Assembly (NCBI RefSeq): GCF_000735435.1
Contig: NZ_JMPP01000051.1
Span: forward strand, 1-64,000
DNA length: 64,000 nucleotides
Reading direction: 5' to 3'
Source of the DNA: Klebsiella planticola ATCC 33531
GTDB taxonomy: Bacteria; Pseudomonadota; Gammaproteobacteria; Enterobacterales; Enterobacteriaceae
Shown here: piece after piece, positions 10,168 through 19,761 of the stretch
Numbering within the stretch: position 1 is the first letter of the stretch
Layout of the letters: every line of letters starts with the position of its first letter
Translations under genes and position numbers: made by a program
Notes under the pieces: model-generated
Told to the model about the DNA's origin: nothing
The model's input: the letters and a program-made list of their open reading frames with translations, nothing else
Databases searched by the model: none

Positions 10168-10809
10168 ATGACGAATCGCGCACTACTGCTGGTCGATTTA
10201 CAAAACGATTTTAGCGCGGGCGGCGCACTTGCCGTACCGGAAGGTGATAGCACCATAGATATCGCCAACCGACTTATCGACCATTGTCTCGCCCGCGGCG
10301 AAACCGTTGCCGCCAGCCAGGACTGGCACCCGGCAAACCACGGCAGCTTCGCCAGCCAACATCAGGTCGAACCTTATACCCAGGGACAGCTCGATGGCCT
10401 GGCGCAAACGTTCTGGCCCGATCACTGCGTGCAGAACGGCGAAGGTGCGGCGCTGCATCCGCTGCTGCAGCAGCAGGCGATAGCCGCGGTGTTTCATAAA
10501 GGGGAAAATCCGGCGATCGACAGCTACAGCGCATTTTTTGACAACGGACATCGGCAAAAAACCCGGCTTGATGAGTGGCTGCGCCAACGCGATATCACCG
10601 ATCTGATCATTCTTGGGCTGGCGACCGATTACTGCGTCAAATTCACCGTGCTGGATGCGCTGAATCTCGGCTATACCGTCAACGTCATTACCGACGGCTG
10701 CCGCGGGGTCAACCTCCAGCCGCAGGATAGCGCGCACGCCTTTATGGAGATGGCCGCCGCGGGCGCTACGCTGTACACCCTCGACGACTGGCTGGAAACT
10801 CAGGCTTAA
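10168..10809 (+). CDS. pncA: Nicotinamidase / pyrazinamidase
   Basis: Converts nicotinamide to nicotinate in the NAD salvage pathway. The 213 aa protein shows the catalytic triad Asp10 (LLLVDLQNDF), Lys111 (FHKGENP) and Cys156 (ATDYCVKF), and metal ligands Asp52, His54 and His86 (DWHPANH, WPDHCV). A TAAGGAGAACCG ribosome site overlaps the end of ansA, which fixes the start and suggests translational linkage. A strong bidirectional terminator separates it from the convergent ydjE. Confidence 0.97.
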   Translation: MTNRALLLVDLQNDFSAGGALAVPEGDSTIDIANRLIDHCLARGETVAASQDWHPANHGSFASQHQVEPYTQGQLDGLAQTFWPDHCVQNGEGAALHPLLQQQAIAAVFHKGENPAIDSYSAFFDNGHRQKTRLDEWLRQRDITDLIILGLATDYCVKFTVLDALNLGYTVNVITDGCRGVNLQPQDSAHAFMEMAAAGATLYTLDDWLETQA

Positions 10810-10841
10810 AACAGGCCGGCGGGAAACCTGCCGGCCTGTTA
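10809..10841. terminator. Bidirectional terminator pncA/ydjE
   Basis: AACAGGCCGGC and GCCGGCCTGTT form an 11-bp perfect stem around a GGGAAACCT loop, flanked by A and T runs, between two convergent genes. Confidence 0.75.
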
Positions 10842-10843
10842 TC

Positions 10844-12202
10844 TCAAACCAGAGTTGAAATCTCTTCCAGCGAAACCTTGCGCGTTTCGATGCCAAAGCA
10901 GAACAGAATCAGCGCACAAAGCACCAGCATCACGCCGAGGACGATAAAGACCGTAATCGAGCCGTAGCGGGTCAACAGAATGGCGACGCCGTAGGGCGTA
11001 AATACGGCGACAATTCTCCCCACCGCGTTAACAAAGCCCGAACCACGTAATCGGAGATGCGTTGGCCACAGCTCCGGTACATACACCGCCGAGGCAAAGC
11101 AGACATACATGTACAGGAAAAAGATCATCACCAGGCCGTAGCTCAAAATAGCCCACTCTTCTGTTTGAATGGAATAGAAGTACCCGAGCATTGCAATAAT
11201 AATCAGCAGGGATGAGCCAAATAATCGCCGCGGAAAACGGTCAATAATCAGTGCAGCAATAAATATCCCAACCGGCGCGCCAATCATAATAATCGCGGTC
11301 ATCAAGATAGATTTTGTCACGTCGATCCCCGAATTGACAAAAATCGTCGGGATCCACACCGTAATGGTATAGAGCGAAATATTCATGGCGATAAGTACCG
11401 TGATCGCCACCAGCGTTCGCCGCAGCATCTGGCCTTTAAACAGTAGCCAGAACGACCCGCTTTCCACGCCCGGGTCCGCCATATGGCCAGCGCTGTGCCA
11501 GGCGGGCAAGGTGATTTTTTTCTCTTCCTCGATTTGTGACTCCACCTGCAGGAGGTGCTTTTCCGCCGCGCTTCGCTGTCCTTTGCCCGCAAGCCAGCGA
11601 GGAGATTCAATAAAATATTTCCCCGACAGATACCAGGCCAGCAGCATTGCCGCACCGCCAAGCAGGAACATCACCCGCCAGCTTAAAAAGGCAATAACCA
11701 CGACGCCAATTGCCGCCGATAGCATTGGCGACCAGTTGCCGACAAATGACAGCCGGGCAGACCATTTCCCGCGCACCGCGGGAGGAATAAATTCGGTAAA
11801 TGAGGCATAGCCCACCATAATTAGCGCCCCCATTCCAGTGCCCATCAAACAGCGGAAAAAGATAAGCCAGTACATGTTGGGTACAAAGGTTGCCGCGCAG
11901 GCAGAGACCCCGACGATCAGTAAATTCACGCGAAATGCTTTACGTCGTCCGAGATAATCGCCAATAAACCCACCGGCCAGCGACCCGAGAAAGTAGCCAA
12001 ACATCAGTGCCGAGGTGAATGCCGCATTGAGGTAATTATTTGACCAGCCGTTACTGACTAACTTGGCCAACACCACGTTACCGGAATAGCTGAGAAAGCC
12101 AGTGATTAATAAACTAAAACTAATGATACCGAAAATACGAAAATGAAATCGGGATAAGGGTAAGCGATCTAATCTTGCGCCGATAGGGTCACATTGTTCC
12201 AT
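10844..12202 (-). CDS. ydjE: MFS transporter YdjE
   Basis: 452 aa major facilitator superfamily protein of the sugar/acid porter type, equal in length to E. coli YdjE. Twelve hydrophobic segments are evident, with the conserved loop GDYLGRRKAFR after TM2 and ESPRWLAGKG before TM7. It lies downstream of ydjF on the same strand at the end of the ydj cluster and resembles YdjK in the same cluster. The substrate is unproven; cluster enzymes suggest a sugar or sugar acid. Confidence 0.93.
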   Translation of the reverse strand: MEQCDPIGARLDRLPLSRFHFRIFGIISFSLLITGFLSYSGNVVLAKLVSNGWSNNYLNAAFTSALMFGYFLGSLAGGFIGDYLGRRKAFRVNLLIVGVSACAATFVPNMYWLIFFRCLMGTGMGALIMVGYASFTEFIPPAVRGKWSARLSFVGNWSPMLSAAIGVVVIAFLSWRVMFLLGGAAMLLAWYLSGKYFIESPRWLAGKGQRSAAEKHLLQVESQIEEEKKITLPAWHSAGHMADPGVESGSFWLLFKGQMLRRTLVAITVLIAMNISLYTITVWIPTIFVNSGIDVTKSILMTAIIMIGAPVGIFIAALIIDRFPRRLFGSSLLIIIAMLGYFYSIQTEEWAILSYGLVMIFFLYMYVCFASAVYVPELWPTHLRLRGSGFVNAVGRIVAVFTPYGVAILLTRYGSITVFIVLGVMLVLCALILFCFGIETRKVSLEEISTLV

Positions 12203-12341
12203 CTGGATGCCTCAAATTCAGCTAAAATATAGAATATGGCGAGCGCAGCAGAGTCATTTTCCCGCGCCACCATCATCATTAAATTTTTATGGCATGATCC
12301 AGGTACAAGCTAAAATAATATCGACACGACCAACCCTGGAG

Positions 12342-13100
12342 TTAATAAACGAGTTGAATATTATTTTCTTTACAAAATGCAATCCACTCTGCACCCGGAG
12401 CCTTATTGGTTATAAGATAATTAATATGGCTAAAATCCACGAGTTGGACGAAAGCTTTACGATCAAATTTTGAATGATCGACCAGCAGAGCCACTTCCGT
12501 GGCCTGGCGGATCATGGTTTTCTTGATTTCTGCTTCCGCTTCGTTAGAGTCAAGCGCCCCGCTCTGCATATCCAGACCTTTGCAGCTCATCACCATAATA
12601 TCAACATGATAACGACTAATAATTTCCTTAGTGATCCTTCCCTGCAGCGACAGCGTATTCTTATTCAACTCGCCGCCGGTAGAAACCACGTTGATTTCAG
12701 ACTGCGCCAGCTCATGAAAGGCTTCAGCCGAGTTGGTTAGCAGCGTGAGATCGTTGCGTTCCTTCAGCAGCTTTAATAATTCCATCGCCGTACTGCTGGA
12801 GTCGGCAGCCATAGTAGTTTTATTTTTAATAAATGGTAATGCATTACGAGCGATGGTCTGCTTCTCTTCTAAAAAAGACTTTGCACGTTTATAAAAATGA
12901 ATATTGTCGGACAACGCGGTAGTATTTAATACCGCACCACCATAGGTTCGGGTCAAAAAACCTTCATTTTCTAGTTTTTCCAGATCGCGGCGAATGGTTT
13001 CTTCAGTAACCTGAAAAATTGAACTTAAATTAGAAACCGCCACCCTCTTATCGTTCGCAACCATTTGCTTGATGGTCTGAATTCTGTCTTTTGCCGCCAC
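12342..13100 (-). CDS. ydjF: DeoR family transcriptional regulator YdjF
   Basis: DeoR regulator of 252 aa, likely controlling the ydj cluster. I chose a GTG start at 13100, with AGGGG upstream, because it gives exactly the E. coli length and alignment (AAKDRIQTIKQMV). The helix-turn-helix VAVSNLSSIFQVTEETIRRD is followed by the DeoR motif LTRTYGGAVL. The C-terminal phosphosugar-binding domain contains MAADSSSTAMELL and LSLQGRIT. It lies between ydjG and ydjE on the same strand. Tandem AAATCTTTA repeats upstream of ydjL are a possible target. Confidence 0.92.
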   Translation of the reverse strand: MAAKDRIQTIKQMVANDKRVAVSNLSSIFQVTEETIRRDLEKLENEGFLTRTYGGAVLNTTALSDNIHFYKRAKSFLEEKQTIARNALPFIKNKTTMAADSSSTAMELLKLLKERNDLTLLTNSAEAFHELAQSEINVVSTGGELNKNTLSLQGRITKEIISRYHVDIMVMSCKGLDMQSGALDSNEAEAEIKKTMIRQATEVALLVDHSKFDRKAFVQLVDFSHINYLITNKAPGAEWIAFCKENNIQLVY

Positions 13101-13235
13101 GATGACACCCCTGTTTCCTGCAAAGTAATAATAAGACCCAAGTATCTCACAGACTATATTTACTTTCAAAAAAACATGTCTGAATCACAGATTTTAATGT
13201 TATTTCACACAGAAACAGAGGTCAATACATCAATC

Positions 13236-14219
13236 TTATTTCGTCTCCAACGCTTCCGCCATTCGCCTCATCAACAATGAGTCCTCATCGGTCAAGGCAA
13301 TGGTCAGGGCGTCGACATTTTCACGCACCTGCTCTGGCGCCGTTGCGCCGCTCAACAAAGTGATTAAAGCGCTTTGCTTTAAAATCCACGCGAGCGCCAG
13401 TGCGGGGATAGTACAGCGATATTTATCACAAAGCGGCTGCCACTGCTCAAGCATATCAATCACCCGCAGCATGTTTTCACGCTGGAACCAGACTTTATTG
13501 GCCCGCGCACCGCCCGGGATATAATCTCGCGCGATAGTGCCCGTCAGCAGTCCCTGCTCAAGCGGTGAATAGACCTGTAACACGATGCCATGCTGCTCGC
13601 ATAACGGCAGTAGTTCTGCTTCCAGCGCTCGATCGAGAATGCTGTACTTAGCCTGCACGATATCCAGCTCGCCATGCCTGAGATACTCCCTGATATGCCC
13701 GGCATCCACGTTAGCCGCACCAATTGAACGTATTTTCCCCTCCTTCTTCAGCTCGTTTAGCGTGCTGACGGTTTCAGCAATCGGCGTAAAAAAGGGTTCA
13801 ACCGACTGCCAATGGGTCATATAAATATCGATGCTTTCGATGCCAAGTCTTTGCAGGCTGGCATCCACCTCCTCCCGAATCGACTCGGGGGTAAGGTTTT
13901 TATACAGCTGGCGATCGCCGACTTTATTAAACAGACTGCCCGTACGCTCCCAGACAATACCGCATTTGGTTTCAACCACGATCTCGCTGCGCGGCAGGTG
14001 CTTCAGCGCCTGACCGACAATGACTTCGCTGTTACCGAAGTTGTAGCCTGGCGCGGTATCAATCAGATTAATGCCACAGCGATGCGCCTCAACAATGGTG
14101 TCGATACAAATCTGCAGGTCGAGATCGCCGTTCCATGCCGGGCCGCCGCCAATGGCCCATGTCCCTAATCCCATGCGAGAAAGCGTAATATCCGTACTGC
14201 CTAAAGGAATCATATTCAT
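13236..14219 (-). CDS. ydjG: Aldo/keto reductase YdjG (methylglyoxal reductase type)
   Basis: 327 aa aldo/keto reductase; the E. coli protein reduces methylglyoxal with NADH. The AKR tetrad is visible: Asp in NLIDTAPGYNFG with Tyr in PGYNFG, Lys in VVETKCGIV and His in YMTHWQSV. The C-terminal nucleotide-binding part reads LLSGATAPEQVREN. It is part of the leftward ydjLKJIHG run, 9 nt after ydjH, so it is very probably co-transcribed. Its natural role in the ydj pathway is unclear. Confidence 0.93.
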   Translation of the reverse strand: MNMIPLGSTDITLSRMGLGTWAIGGGPAWNGDLDLQICIDTIVEAHRCGINLIDTAPGYNFGNSEVIVGQALKHLPRSEIVVETKCGIVWERTGSLFNKVGDRQLYKNLTPESIREEVDASLQRLGIESIDIYMTHWQSVEPFFTPIAETVSTLNELKKEGKIRSIGAANVDAGHIREYLRHGELDIVQAKYSILDRALEAELLPLCEQHGIVLQVYSPLEQGLLTGTIARDYIPGGARANKVWFQRENMLRVIDMLEQWQPLCDKYRCTIPALALAWILKQSALITLLSGATAPEQVRENVDALTIALTDEDSLLMRRMAEALETK

Positions 14220-14228
14220 CTGCCGCTA

Positions 14229-15176
14229 TTACCCTTCGTATTCGTCGAGAAGTTGTTCAACCAGCTTTCTGTTTTTCACGCCCGTCGTGGCGCCCACGCT
14301 AAGCACCGAGATCGCAGCCGTTGCGTTAGCAAACAATGCGCACTCGCGCAGCGGCTTACCTTCAAGCAGCGCGGAGATAAATCCCGAGGCAAAGTTGTCC
14401 CCCGCGCCGATGGTGTCGATGGCGGTAATTCCTGAAACCGCCGGAACCTCCATCTTCATATCAGCACGCTTAATAAAGCAGCCTCTCTTGCCGGTCTTAA
14501 TGACCACCGTTTTCACGCCGCAGCTCAGGAAACTGTCGGCAATCTCATTCAGCGTCTCTTTGCCGGTGAGCAGTTTTGCTTCGGCAAAATTGGGAAACAA
14601 ATAATCTACGTAGCTCAGCGCCTGTCGAATATCTTCCAGCGTTTCGTTAAGCCGCGGCTTAATCATATCGGCACAAATAATTAATCCGTGCGCTTTCGCC
14701 TGAATGAAAATCTCCGTTAACGCTTTACCGTCGAGCAGCGGACTATTAAAAATACTCGCCAGCGACAGCAGCTTTGCCTGAGAGAAGCGGTCAAAATCGA
14801 CATCATTAATATTCAGCTTCCACAGACTGCCGTTGCGGTTAGTCACAAAAGTACGCTCGCCATCAGCGGTAACTAAGCCCACGTTGATTGAGGTATCAAT
14901 TTCGCCATCCTGCCTCAGACTGTGAATATCAATATTCTCACGCCGGCAGTGCTCTACTATAAAATGCCCGGCAGCGTCATCCCCTATCCGGCTAATTAAC
15001 GCGGTACGATGACCAAGACGAGAAATAATAGTCGCTTCATTAATTGCGTCTCCCCCGGTGGTCATGGCGATTCGTTCTAAAGGATAAGAGTCGACATCAA
15101 AAATATTTTTACTCACCGGCTGTAAGGGAATATCAACGATTGCCGCCCCTATACAAATAACCTCGATATGATCCAT
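14229..15176 (-). CDS. ydjH: PfkB-family sugar kinase YdjH
   Basis: Ribokinase/PfkB family kinase. The ATG at 15176 gives 315 aa, the E. coli length, and avoids overlap with ydjI; an upstream in-frame ATG (15206) lies inside the ydjI end. N-terminal motif MTTGGDAINEA and the ATP/anion-hole motif DTIGAGDNFASGF with the catalytic Asp are present. E. coli YdjH has been reported to prefer longer carboxylated sugars, which would fit phosphorylation before cleavage by the YdjI aldolase. That role is established knowledge applied by homology. Confidence 0.94.
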   Translation of the reverse strand: MDHIEVICIGAAIVDIPLQPVSKNIFDVDSYPLERIAMTTGGDAINEATIISRLGHRTALISRIGDDAAGHFIVEHCRRENIDIHSLRQDGEIDTSINVGLVTADGERTFVTNRNGSLWKLNINDVDFDRFSQAKLLSLASIFNSPLLDGKALTEIFIQAKAHGLIICADMIKPRLNETLEDIRQALSYVDYLFPNFAEAKLLTGKETLNEIADSFLSCGVKTVVIKTGKRGCFIKRADMKMEVPAVSGITAIDTIGAGDNFASGFISALLEGKPLRECALFANATAAISVLSVGATTGVKNRKLVEQLLDEYEG

Positions 15177-15180
15177 ATTG

Positions 15181-16017
15181 TCATTCCGCTTTACCGTCAG
15201 AGCCAAACAGTTTGATTTTCTCCAGCGCGCGCTGTTTTACCGCTTTGCGGACTTCGCGCTCAACGTGCAGGAAAGGCTGATTCTGGTTCTCCTGCACAGC
15301 CGACATTGCCGCCTGACACAGTTCAGTGTGGATATTGATTTTCGAAATACCTAATGAAATGGCCTTCTTAATATCCGCATCGCTAATGCCGGACGCGCCG
15401 TGCAGAACCAGCGGCACGGAAACCGCCTCGCGCACGCGTTTAACCACATCAAAATTCAGTTTCGGTTCAGAAGTATAAACGCCGTGCTGGTTGCCAATCG
15501 CCACCGCCAGTGAATCGCAGCCGGTACGCTCGACAAATTCCGCAGCCTGATCCGGGTCGGTATAGTGATAGCCCGCCAGCGCTTCTTCGTAGACCGTTTC
15601 ATTCCCCACGTGCCCCAGCTCCGCTTCGACCGGAACACCCAGCGGATGGAAGTAGTCCACCGCCTCTTTGGTCAGGCGAATATTCTCTTCGAAATCAAAG
15701 GCGGATGCGTCGCGCATCAGTGAATTCATGCCGTGGGTCCAGGCGTTGTGGATAATCTCCATACTGCGCCCGTGATCCCAGTGGGTGATCACCGGTACCG
15801 AAGCCTTTTTCGCCATAGAAACCATCATATGCGAAAAATCTTCAAACGAAGTATTTCCCACAAATCCGGTGCCGAAAGAGATAATCACCGGTGATTTAGA
15901 CTCTTCCGCCGCATCAATTACCCCCATTAACATTTCTGCATTCCACACGTTAAAGTGGGCAATCGCATAATGTTTATTCTGAGCATCGTTTTCCCAATAT
16001 TTAATATCTGCCAACAT
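15181..16017 (-). CDS. ydjI: Class II aldolase YdjI
   Basis: 278 aa zinc-dependent class II aldolase of the fructose-bisphosphate aldolase family. It shows THWDHGRS (catalytic Asp and zinc His), VEAELGHVG (Glu region), GNQHGVYT (zinc His) and LHGASGISD (phosphate-binding Gly-Ser loop). Length equals E. coli YdjI. It stands between ydjJ and ydjH in the operon and would cleave the phosphorylated sugar acid made by YdjH. The start has GGGAGAAACAACC upstream. Confidence 0.94.
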   Translation of the reverse strand: MLADIKYWENDAQNKHYAIAHFNVWNAEMLMGVIDAAEESKSPVIISFGTGFVGNTSFEDFSHMMVSMAKKASVPVITHWDHGRSMEIIHNAWTHGMNSLMRDASAFDFEENIRLTKEAVDYFHPLGVPVEAELGHVGNETVYEEALAGYHYTDPDQAAEFVERTGCDSLAVAIGNQHGVYTSEPKLNFDVVKRVREAVSVPLVLHGASGISDADIKKAISLGISKINIHTELCQAAMSAVQENQNQPFLHVEREVRKAVKQRALEKIKLFGSDGKAE

Positions 16018-16041
16018 GGTTGTTTCTCCCTTTCCAATAAA

Positions 16042-17085
16042 TTAATGATTAACTTTAATAACGCCTTTAATAATTTCGCGTTTGTTGTTAACGGATTCAT
16101 CAAACGCGCGCTGAACATCCTCATAATCGTAAATATGTGTCACCATCGACTTCACATCGAAACGCCCGGAAGAGATAGCTTCAATGGTGACCGGATAGCG
16201 GTTGGCATAGCGGAAGACAGTCTGAATCGAAACTTCACGGTTAATCTTGAGGAAGTTAATCGCTGAATCGCCGGGAACCGTACCGACGATCATGATTTTT
16301 CCCCCACGCATAACCAGATAGGGTGCCTGCTTAACGGTGATGGCCGAACCGGCAGTTTCGAAAACGATATCGGCCCCCATCTCGCCGGAGAACTGCTGGC
16401 AGCGCGCAAGGGTGTCCTCGTTTGCCCCGTTGATAACGGTTTTGGCCCCGAGCTTCCCGGCCATGGCAAGGCGTTTATCCAGCACATCAACGACAGCGAT
16501 GTCGGTTGCGCCCATGCACTTACACGCCTGGAGGGTCATTAAACCAATACAGCCTGCGCCAAGAATAACGATCTTCTTACCCGGCTTAACGTCCGCCAGC
16601 ATCGCAGCGTGCATACCGACCGCAGCGGGTTCCACCAGCGCCCCTTCCATGGTGTCCATGTTATCAGGTAGCCTGTAAGTGAAGCTCTCTGGATGGCACA
16701 GATAGTGGGTTAGCGCGCCGCGGTAATTAGGCTGCGTGGCCATAAAGTCAACGTCGGGACAAATATTATATTTCCCCTCCAGGCAGTAGCGGCAGTGGCC
16801 GCACGGCACGCCGGGTTCAATATTCACCCGGTCGCCCGGCTTAAATTTGCTAACACGATTTCCTACCGCCACCACCGTACCGGCGCATTCGTGCCCCAGG
16901 CCAATTTCCTGATGGGGATCTTTCGGCGGAATAAAGGGGCCTGACTCAAACCCGTGAACATCTGAACCGCAAATACCGACGTATTCAATTTTGATCAGCA
17001 CTTCATGTTCTTTGGGCACCGGGATATCGGCAGCAATAATTTTCATTGTGCCCGGAGTTTGCAATATCGCTTTCGAATTTTTCAT
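16042..17085 (-). CDS. ydjJ: Zinc-type alcohol/polyol dehydrogenase YdjJ
   Basis: 347 aa medium-chain dehydrogenase close to sorbitol dehydrogenases. Catalytic zinc ligands are in GICGSDVHGFE and GLGHECAG. A four-cysteine structural zinc loop (PCGHCRYCLEGKYNIC) and the NAD-binding motif VILGAGCIGLM follow. It lies 17 nt after ydjK and 24 nt before ydjI on the same strand. It probably oxidises a hydroxyl of the transported sugar before phosphorylation; the substrate is unproven. Confidence 0.93.
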   Translation of the reverse strand: MKNSKAILQTPGTMKIIAADIPVPKEHEVLIKIEYVGICGSDVHGFESGPFIPPKDPHQEIGLGHECAGTVVAVGNRVSKFKPGDRVNIEPGVPCGHCRYCLEGKYNICPDVDFMATQPNYRGALTHYLCHPESFTYRLPDNMDTMEGALVEPAAVGMHAAMLADVKPGKKIVILGAGCIGLMTLQACKCMGATDIAVVDVLDKRLAMAGKLGAKTVINGANEDTLARCQQFSGEMGADIVFETAGSAITVKQAPYLVMRGGKIMIVGTVPGDSAINFLKINREVSIQTVFRYANRYPVTIEAISSGRFDVKSMVTHIYDYEDVQRAFDESVNNKREIIKGVIKVNH

Positions 17086-17102
17086 TTTATTTCCTGTGAA
17101 TA

Positions 17103-18482
17103 TTATTTACTGGTAACTGCATCAATACCGAGACTTTCGACAGAGACGCCTTTGGTTTCAATTCCGATAGTAGCGATAGCAATAGCGACAATAATTGAGA
17201 CGGCCCCCAGTAGCACAAACACCCCCGTCACGCCGTAAGCGCTAAGCAATACCGCAACTGCATAGGGCGCAGCGATACCGCTGATTCGCCCGACCGCGTT
17301 CGCCAGGCCAGAACCGCGGAGCTTCGCTTCGGTTGGCCATATTTCCGGGACATAAACCGCAGAGGCGTAACAAACGTACATATAGACAAAAGTAATCAGG
17401 AAGAAACCAATTAACGTAATCAACAGCATGCTAGTTTGCAGCGAGTAGATATATCCCAGGACGGCAATTAACACTAACAGTCCCACCCCCATGGTCTTTC
17501 TGGGTATTTTATCCATCACCAGCATGGCAATAAAAATCCCGAACGGTGCGCCGAACATACTCATGGTATTTAAAACTATAGAGTCTTTCAGATTAATTCC
17601 CTGGGTCATAAATATCGTCGGCAGCCAGTTAATCAAGGTGTACTGCACGACATTCATGGCAATCAGGACGAAGGAGCCTAAAATAACCCGTCTGAGTAAT
17701 ACGCCCGTTAACAAGGCCGAATAGGGAACGGCACGCGGCGGTTTTCCGTCATCTTCGAGAGCCACCGGCGGCAGCGGCTTGCCCGTCTGCTGAACCACGC
17801 CCTCTTCAATGGTCAGCATCACCTTTTCAGCTTCCGCATAGCGTCCGCGAGACTCCAGCCAGCGGGGCGATTCAGGGAAACTGCGCCAGGCAATAACGGT
17901 GGCAATCAGCGACAGCACGGCAGGGATCAGCAATTGCACGCGCCAGTTCCATTCCGCGCTAATTAGCGGCGTTAATCCCATTGCAATCAGTGAACAGAGT
18001 GGATAGGACCAGTTGCCGATGAACGAGACCCGACTGGACCAGGTGCCACGATTTCTACCGGGCATATATTCAGTAAAACCGGCAAATAAGGTCACCAGCA
18101 GCGCGCCTAATCCCACTCCCATGACAAAACGGCAGGCGATCAGGAAGTGCATATTCGGGGAAAACGCCCCGACGACCATGGCAATAATATGAATCGCTTC
18201 ATACAGAATGAACGCGTTTTTACGGCCGATCTTATCGCCAATGATGCCGCCGCCGAGCGCCCCAAGAAACATTCCCGCCGTCGTCATGGCGGAAAACGTA
18301 GCGGTAGTAGAATTATCAGTCCAACCGAGTTCTTTTAACTGCGCAAGAATTAACCCGCCGACGGCATTACTCCAGCAGACCAGTAGTCCGAAAGCGACCA
18401 TGGCAAACATCGTAGTGTGCCAGCGACAGTCAGGCAGGCGATCCAGCCTGGCGCCGCAGTGCGGTTTTGCTATCTGTTCCAT
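17103..18482 (-). CDS. ydjK: MFS transporter YdjK
   Basis: 459 aa major facilitator protein matching E. coli YdjK in length when started at the ATG at 18482 (MEQIAKPHCGARLDRLPD). The longer frame runs into the ERIC element and is rejected. Twelve membrane segments, GDKIGRKNAF after TM2, PGRNRGTWSSR and PESPRWLESRGR are seen. It is the probable uptake protein for the ydj pathway. The ERIC element sits between it and ydjL, so the two may still be co-transcribed through a structured spacer. Confidence 0.93.
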   Translation of the reverse strand: MEQIAKPHCGARLDRLPDCRWHTTMFAMVAFGLLVCWSNAVGGLILAQLKELGWTDNSTTATFSAMTTAGMFLGALGGGIIGDKIGRKNAFILYEAIHIIAMVVGAFSPNMHFLIACRFVMGVGLGALLVTLFAGFTEYMPGRNRGTWSSRVSFIGNWSYPLCSLIAMGLTPLISAEWNWRVQLLIPAVLSLIATVIAWRSFPESPRWLESRGRYAEAEKVMLTIEEGVVQQTGKPLPPVALEDDGKPPRAVPYSALLTGVLLRRVILGSFVLIAMNVVQYTLINWLPTIFMTQGINLKDSIVLNTMSMFGAPFGIFIAMLVMDKIPRKTMGVGLLVLIAVLGYIYSLQTSMLLITLIGFFLITFVYMYVCYASAVYVPEIWPTEAKLRGSGLANAVGRISGIAAPYAVAVLLSAYGVTGVFVLLGAVSIIVAIAIATIGIETKGVSVESLGIDAVTSK

Positions 18483-18499
18483 CCGAAAACCTTCCTTAA

Positions 18500-18626
18500 T
18501 ATGCCCTGAATAATTCGAGTTGAAGGAAGGCGGCAATTGAACGAAACCCGATGAGCTTACGGTAGTAAGTGATTCGGGTGAGCGAACGCAGCCAGCACAC
18601 CTGCAACTTGCTGTATGACGGGTATA
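18500..18626. repeat. ERIC element (enterobacterial repetitive intergenic consensus)
   Basis: An imperfect palindrome of about 127 bases fills the ydjL-ydjK spacer. The central stem is ACCCGATGAGCTTAC paired with GTAAGTGATTCGGGT, followed by GAGCG, matching the ERIC core. The outer arms are TTCGAGTTGAAGGAAGGCGG and CACCTGCAACTTGCTGTATG. Inside an operon it would fold in the mRNA and may affect processing. Confidence 0.85.
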
Positions 18627-18632
18627 AATGGA

Positions 18633-19709
18633 TTATTTATCAAAGTCGTAAGTCATAATGACCTTAATCGCGGTTTTATCGACCATGGCGTCAAAACCTT
18701 CGCGCCATTGCGACAGGCCAATGCGGTGAGTAATCATCGGCTTGACTTTGATCGCGCCGCTGGCGAGCAGGCGGATGGCGTGGCGCCAGGAAGTGGAGTC
18801 ATAGGCCATATGGCCAATAATGCTTTTATTCCAGGCGGTGATGTCGTTGATGGAGAAGTCCAGCGGTTTGAAGCCCATACCCACGCGAACCACTTCACCG
18901 TTTGGACGCAGCATTTCTATAGCTTGTTTGAGGGCAATATTGGCGCCCGAACATTCGATGACCAGCCCCAGATTGTCTTTACCGCAGATATCCTGACAAC
19001 GCGCGACCACATCTTCGGTCGAACCGTTGACCACTGCCGTCGCGCCCAGCGCTTCAGCAATCGGGAAGCGCACCGCCACATCCTCTTCCAGCCCAACCAT
19101 CACGATATTGACGGCCCCCATAATGCGCGCCATCTGTACGGAAAAGAGCCCTAATGGGCCGGTACCGAAAACCACGACATCCTGACCGGGAAGAAATTTG
19201 GATTGCTGGGCGATAGATTTGTAGGCGTTGCAGATAGGATCCAGCACAGCGGCTTCTTCATAATCAACACCCTGCGGGATTTCCCACAGCGCATGACGGT
19301 GAATTTTGAGGATTTCCCCCGGTACCAGGCAGTATTTCGAGAAGCCGCCCCCCCAGGTATTGTTGTCCAGACCGAGGTTGACTTTTTCTGTACAACACAG
19401 AAAATCACCTTGTTCGCAGGCAGGACAAACGCCACAAACGTGTCCGCTGTTGTCAGAAACCACCCGCTGACCAACTTTCCAGTCTTTAACCTTGTCACCC
19501 ACTCGCACAATTTGACCGGCGAATTCGTGACCACGAACCGAGTTGAATTGATCGGATCCGCTATCAACATTGTAGTGTTTCATGTCCGCACCACAGATGG
19601 CCGCTGCTTTGATTTCAATCACTACGTTGTCCGGGCCACACTTTGGTTCTGGTACGTCAATCAACTTATAGCCGCCAAAGGCCTTACCAAATCTTGCCAG
19701 TGCTTTCAT
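18633..19709 (-). CDS. ydjL: Zinc-dependent alcohol dehydrogenase YdjL
   Basis: 358 aa medium-chain dehydrogenase, same length as E. coli YdjL. Catalytic zinc motif AAICGADMKHYN with VRGHEFAG, structural zinc cysteines in CGVCPACEQGDFLCC, and the NAD motif VVFGTGPLGLFS are present. It is the first gene of the leftward ydjLKJIHG run, with AAGAGGCA before the ATG. The second dehydrogenase of the cluster, it likely acts on a different carbon or intermediate than YdjJ. Confidence 0.94.
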   Translation of the reverse strand: MKALARFGKAFGGYKLIDVPEPKCGPDNVVIEIKAAAICGADMKHYNVDSGSDQFNSVRGHEFAGQIVRVGDKVKDWKVGQRVVSDNSGHVCGVCPACEQGDFLCCTEKVNLGLDNNTWGGGFSKYCLVPGEILKIHRHALWEIPQGVDYEEAAVLDPICNAYKSIAQQSKFLPGQDVVVFGTGPLGLFSVQMARIMGAVNIVMVGLEEDVAVRFPIAEALGATAVVNGSTEDVVARCQDICGKDNLGLVIECSGANIALKQAIEMLRPNGEVVRVGMGFKPLDFSINDITAWNKSIIGHMAYDSTSWRHAIRLLASGAIKVKPMITHRIGLSQWREGFDAMVDKTAIKVIMTYDFDK

Positions 19710-19761
19710 TGCCTCTTCCCTTATGTTTGGTGTGCTTCAGTGACAGCAATACTTAACCACA

